Assembly (NCBI GenBank): GCA_027065695.1
Contig: JAMONP010000041.1
Location: 1-38,370, forward strand
DNA: 38,370 nucleotides
Origin: Desulfuromonadales bacterium
GTDB lineage: Bacteria > Desulfobacterota > Desulfuromonadia > Desulfuromonadales > BM103
Reading direction: 5' to 3'
The notes beneath the pieces are model-generated. The model saw only the letters and a program-made list of their open reading frames with translations. It was not told the origin of the DNA and ran no database searches. Of this stretch, positions 38,002-38,370 are shown piece by piece. The translations under genes were made by a program, and so were the position numbers. Within the stretch, counting starts at the first letter, position 1. Every line of letters starts with the position of its first letter.

Positions 38002-38024
38002 CCTATTTCTAAAGGAGACCAACC

Positions 38025-38370
38025 ATGACGATACAAACATTATTCGCAGACGGCGAAGGCAATCAGAAGCGCAGCATTCAGATGAAGGTGATACGGCCAA
38101 TATGGGAGACTCTGACGATCAACGAAGTTGCTTCAGACTATATCGGTGCAAGCAAACGATTTACTTCATCCAGAGAAGTGTACGTGCTTTTCAACTTTCT
38201 GAAGTACGAGACCAAGGAGCATTTTCTTGCTCTGCATCTCGACAGCAAGAACCGGATTCTCTGCCTGGACAAGGTATCTTCAGGTTCTCTGAATGCGTCG
38301 ATTGTCCATCCCCGTGAGGTCTTCAAAACGGCTCTTCTCAGCAGTGCTGCTGCGATTTTATTTGTGCATA
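38025..38370 (+). CDS. RadC-like protein (JAB/MPN domain), 3' truncated by window
   Basis: The open frame starts at ATG 38025 with AAAGGAGACC before it and runs off the window after 115 codons. Visible stretches are 'SSREVYVLFNFLKYETKEHF', 'ALHLDSKNRILC', 'VSSGSLNASIVHPREVFK' and 'SSAAAILFVH'. They match the mobile-element RadC family, in which 'HPREVFK.AL...A....HNHPSG' leads into the JAB metal-binding motif; the His-Asn-His-Pro part would come just past the end. Such RadC/YeeS-type proteins are frequent on genomic islands and prophages; their biochemical role is unsettled. Confidence 0.9.
   Translation, partial: MTIQTLFADGEGNQKRSIQMKVIRPIWETLTINEVASDYIGASKRFTSSREVYVLFNFLKYETKEHFLALHLDSKNRILCLDKVSSGSLNASIVHPREVFKTALLSSAAAILFVH

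Noticed and set aside
34795-38370. CRISPR array or toxin-antitoxin pair in the integrated element
   Set aside because: No spaced direct repeats of CRISPR size are present and no neighbouring small gene pair has toxin-antitoxin features.

Overview
The window looks like the chromosome of an anaerobic, acetate-metabolising bacterium of the Desulfuromonadales/Geobacterales type. This is inferred from gene content: a tungsten aldehyde:ferredoxin oxidoreductase, a cytochrome bc complex paired with a multihaem c cytochrome, two-subunit glycine dehydrogenase, MetF with a MetV partner, acetate kinase and phosphotransacetylase, a 2[4Fe-4S] ferredoxin, and a zinc-ribbon/DUF3426 protein. No 16S rRNA or other species marker is present.

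Region 1 (1-6249, + strand) is a tightly packed operon for a three-subunit molybdenum hydroxylase of the xanthine dehydrogenase family. Only the 3' end of the FAD subunit is in the window. The [2Fe-2S] and Mo subunits follow, then XdhC-, YqeB-, YqeC- and MocA-like maturation proteins, the set associated with selenium-dependent Mo hydroxylases. Region 2 (6250-9000) holds an aldehyde:ferredoxin oxidoreductase with a MoaD-like sulfur-carrier domain fused at its C-terminus, and a tRNA-Arg(CCG) on the opposite strand. Region 3 (9068-13228) has an exported MBL-fold protein with degraded metal ligands, a Rieske/cytochrome b/pentahaem cytochrome operon on the minus strand, and a DUF1573 protein.

Region 4 (13340-20867) has hpt with an almost leaderless promoter, the zinc-ribbon/DUF3426 membrane protein, a ferredoxin, ackA, a long coiled-coil protein and pta. 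Region 5 (21197-29228) has a TonB-like protein, then a minus-strand one-carbon block: folD, metV, metF, gcvT, gcvH, gcvPA, gcvPB. Together these interconvert methylene-THF, methyl-THF, glycine and CO2, and could feed acetyl-CoA/acetate metabolism through pta and ackA. Two diverged copies of a ~160 bp palindrome-ended repeat and one short REP-like element lie between genes here.

Region 6 (29483-33276) is a nest of mobile DNA upstream of a DUF2061-APS-kinase fusion. A RAYT-type transposase gene is bracketed by 23 bp inverted repeats, and a group II intron of about 2 kb sits at the outer edge of one of them. Region 7 (34795 to the end) is the left part of an integrative element. It starts at a 3' fragment of tRNA-Leu(UAA) whose chromosomal terminator is still present. 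It carries a tyrosine integrase, a second unrelated tRNA-like 3' end, an ArdC-type antirestriction protein, a small unknown gene and the start of a RadC-like gene. The cargo genes are separated by terminator-like hairpins placed just before the next ribosome binding site.
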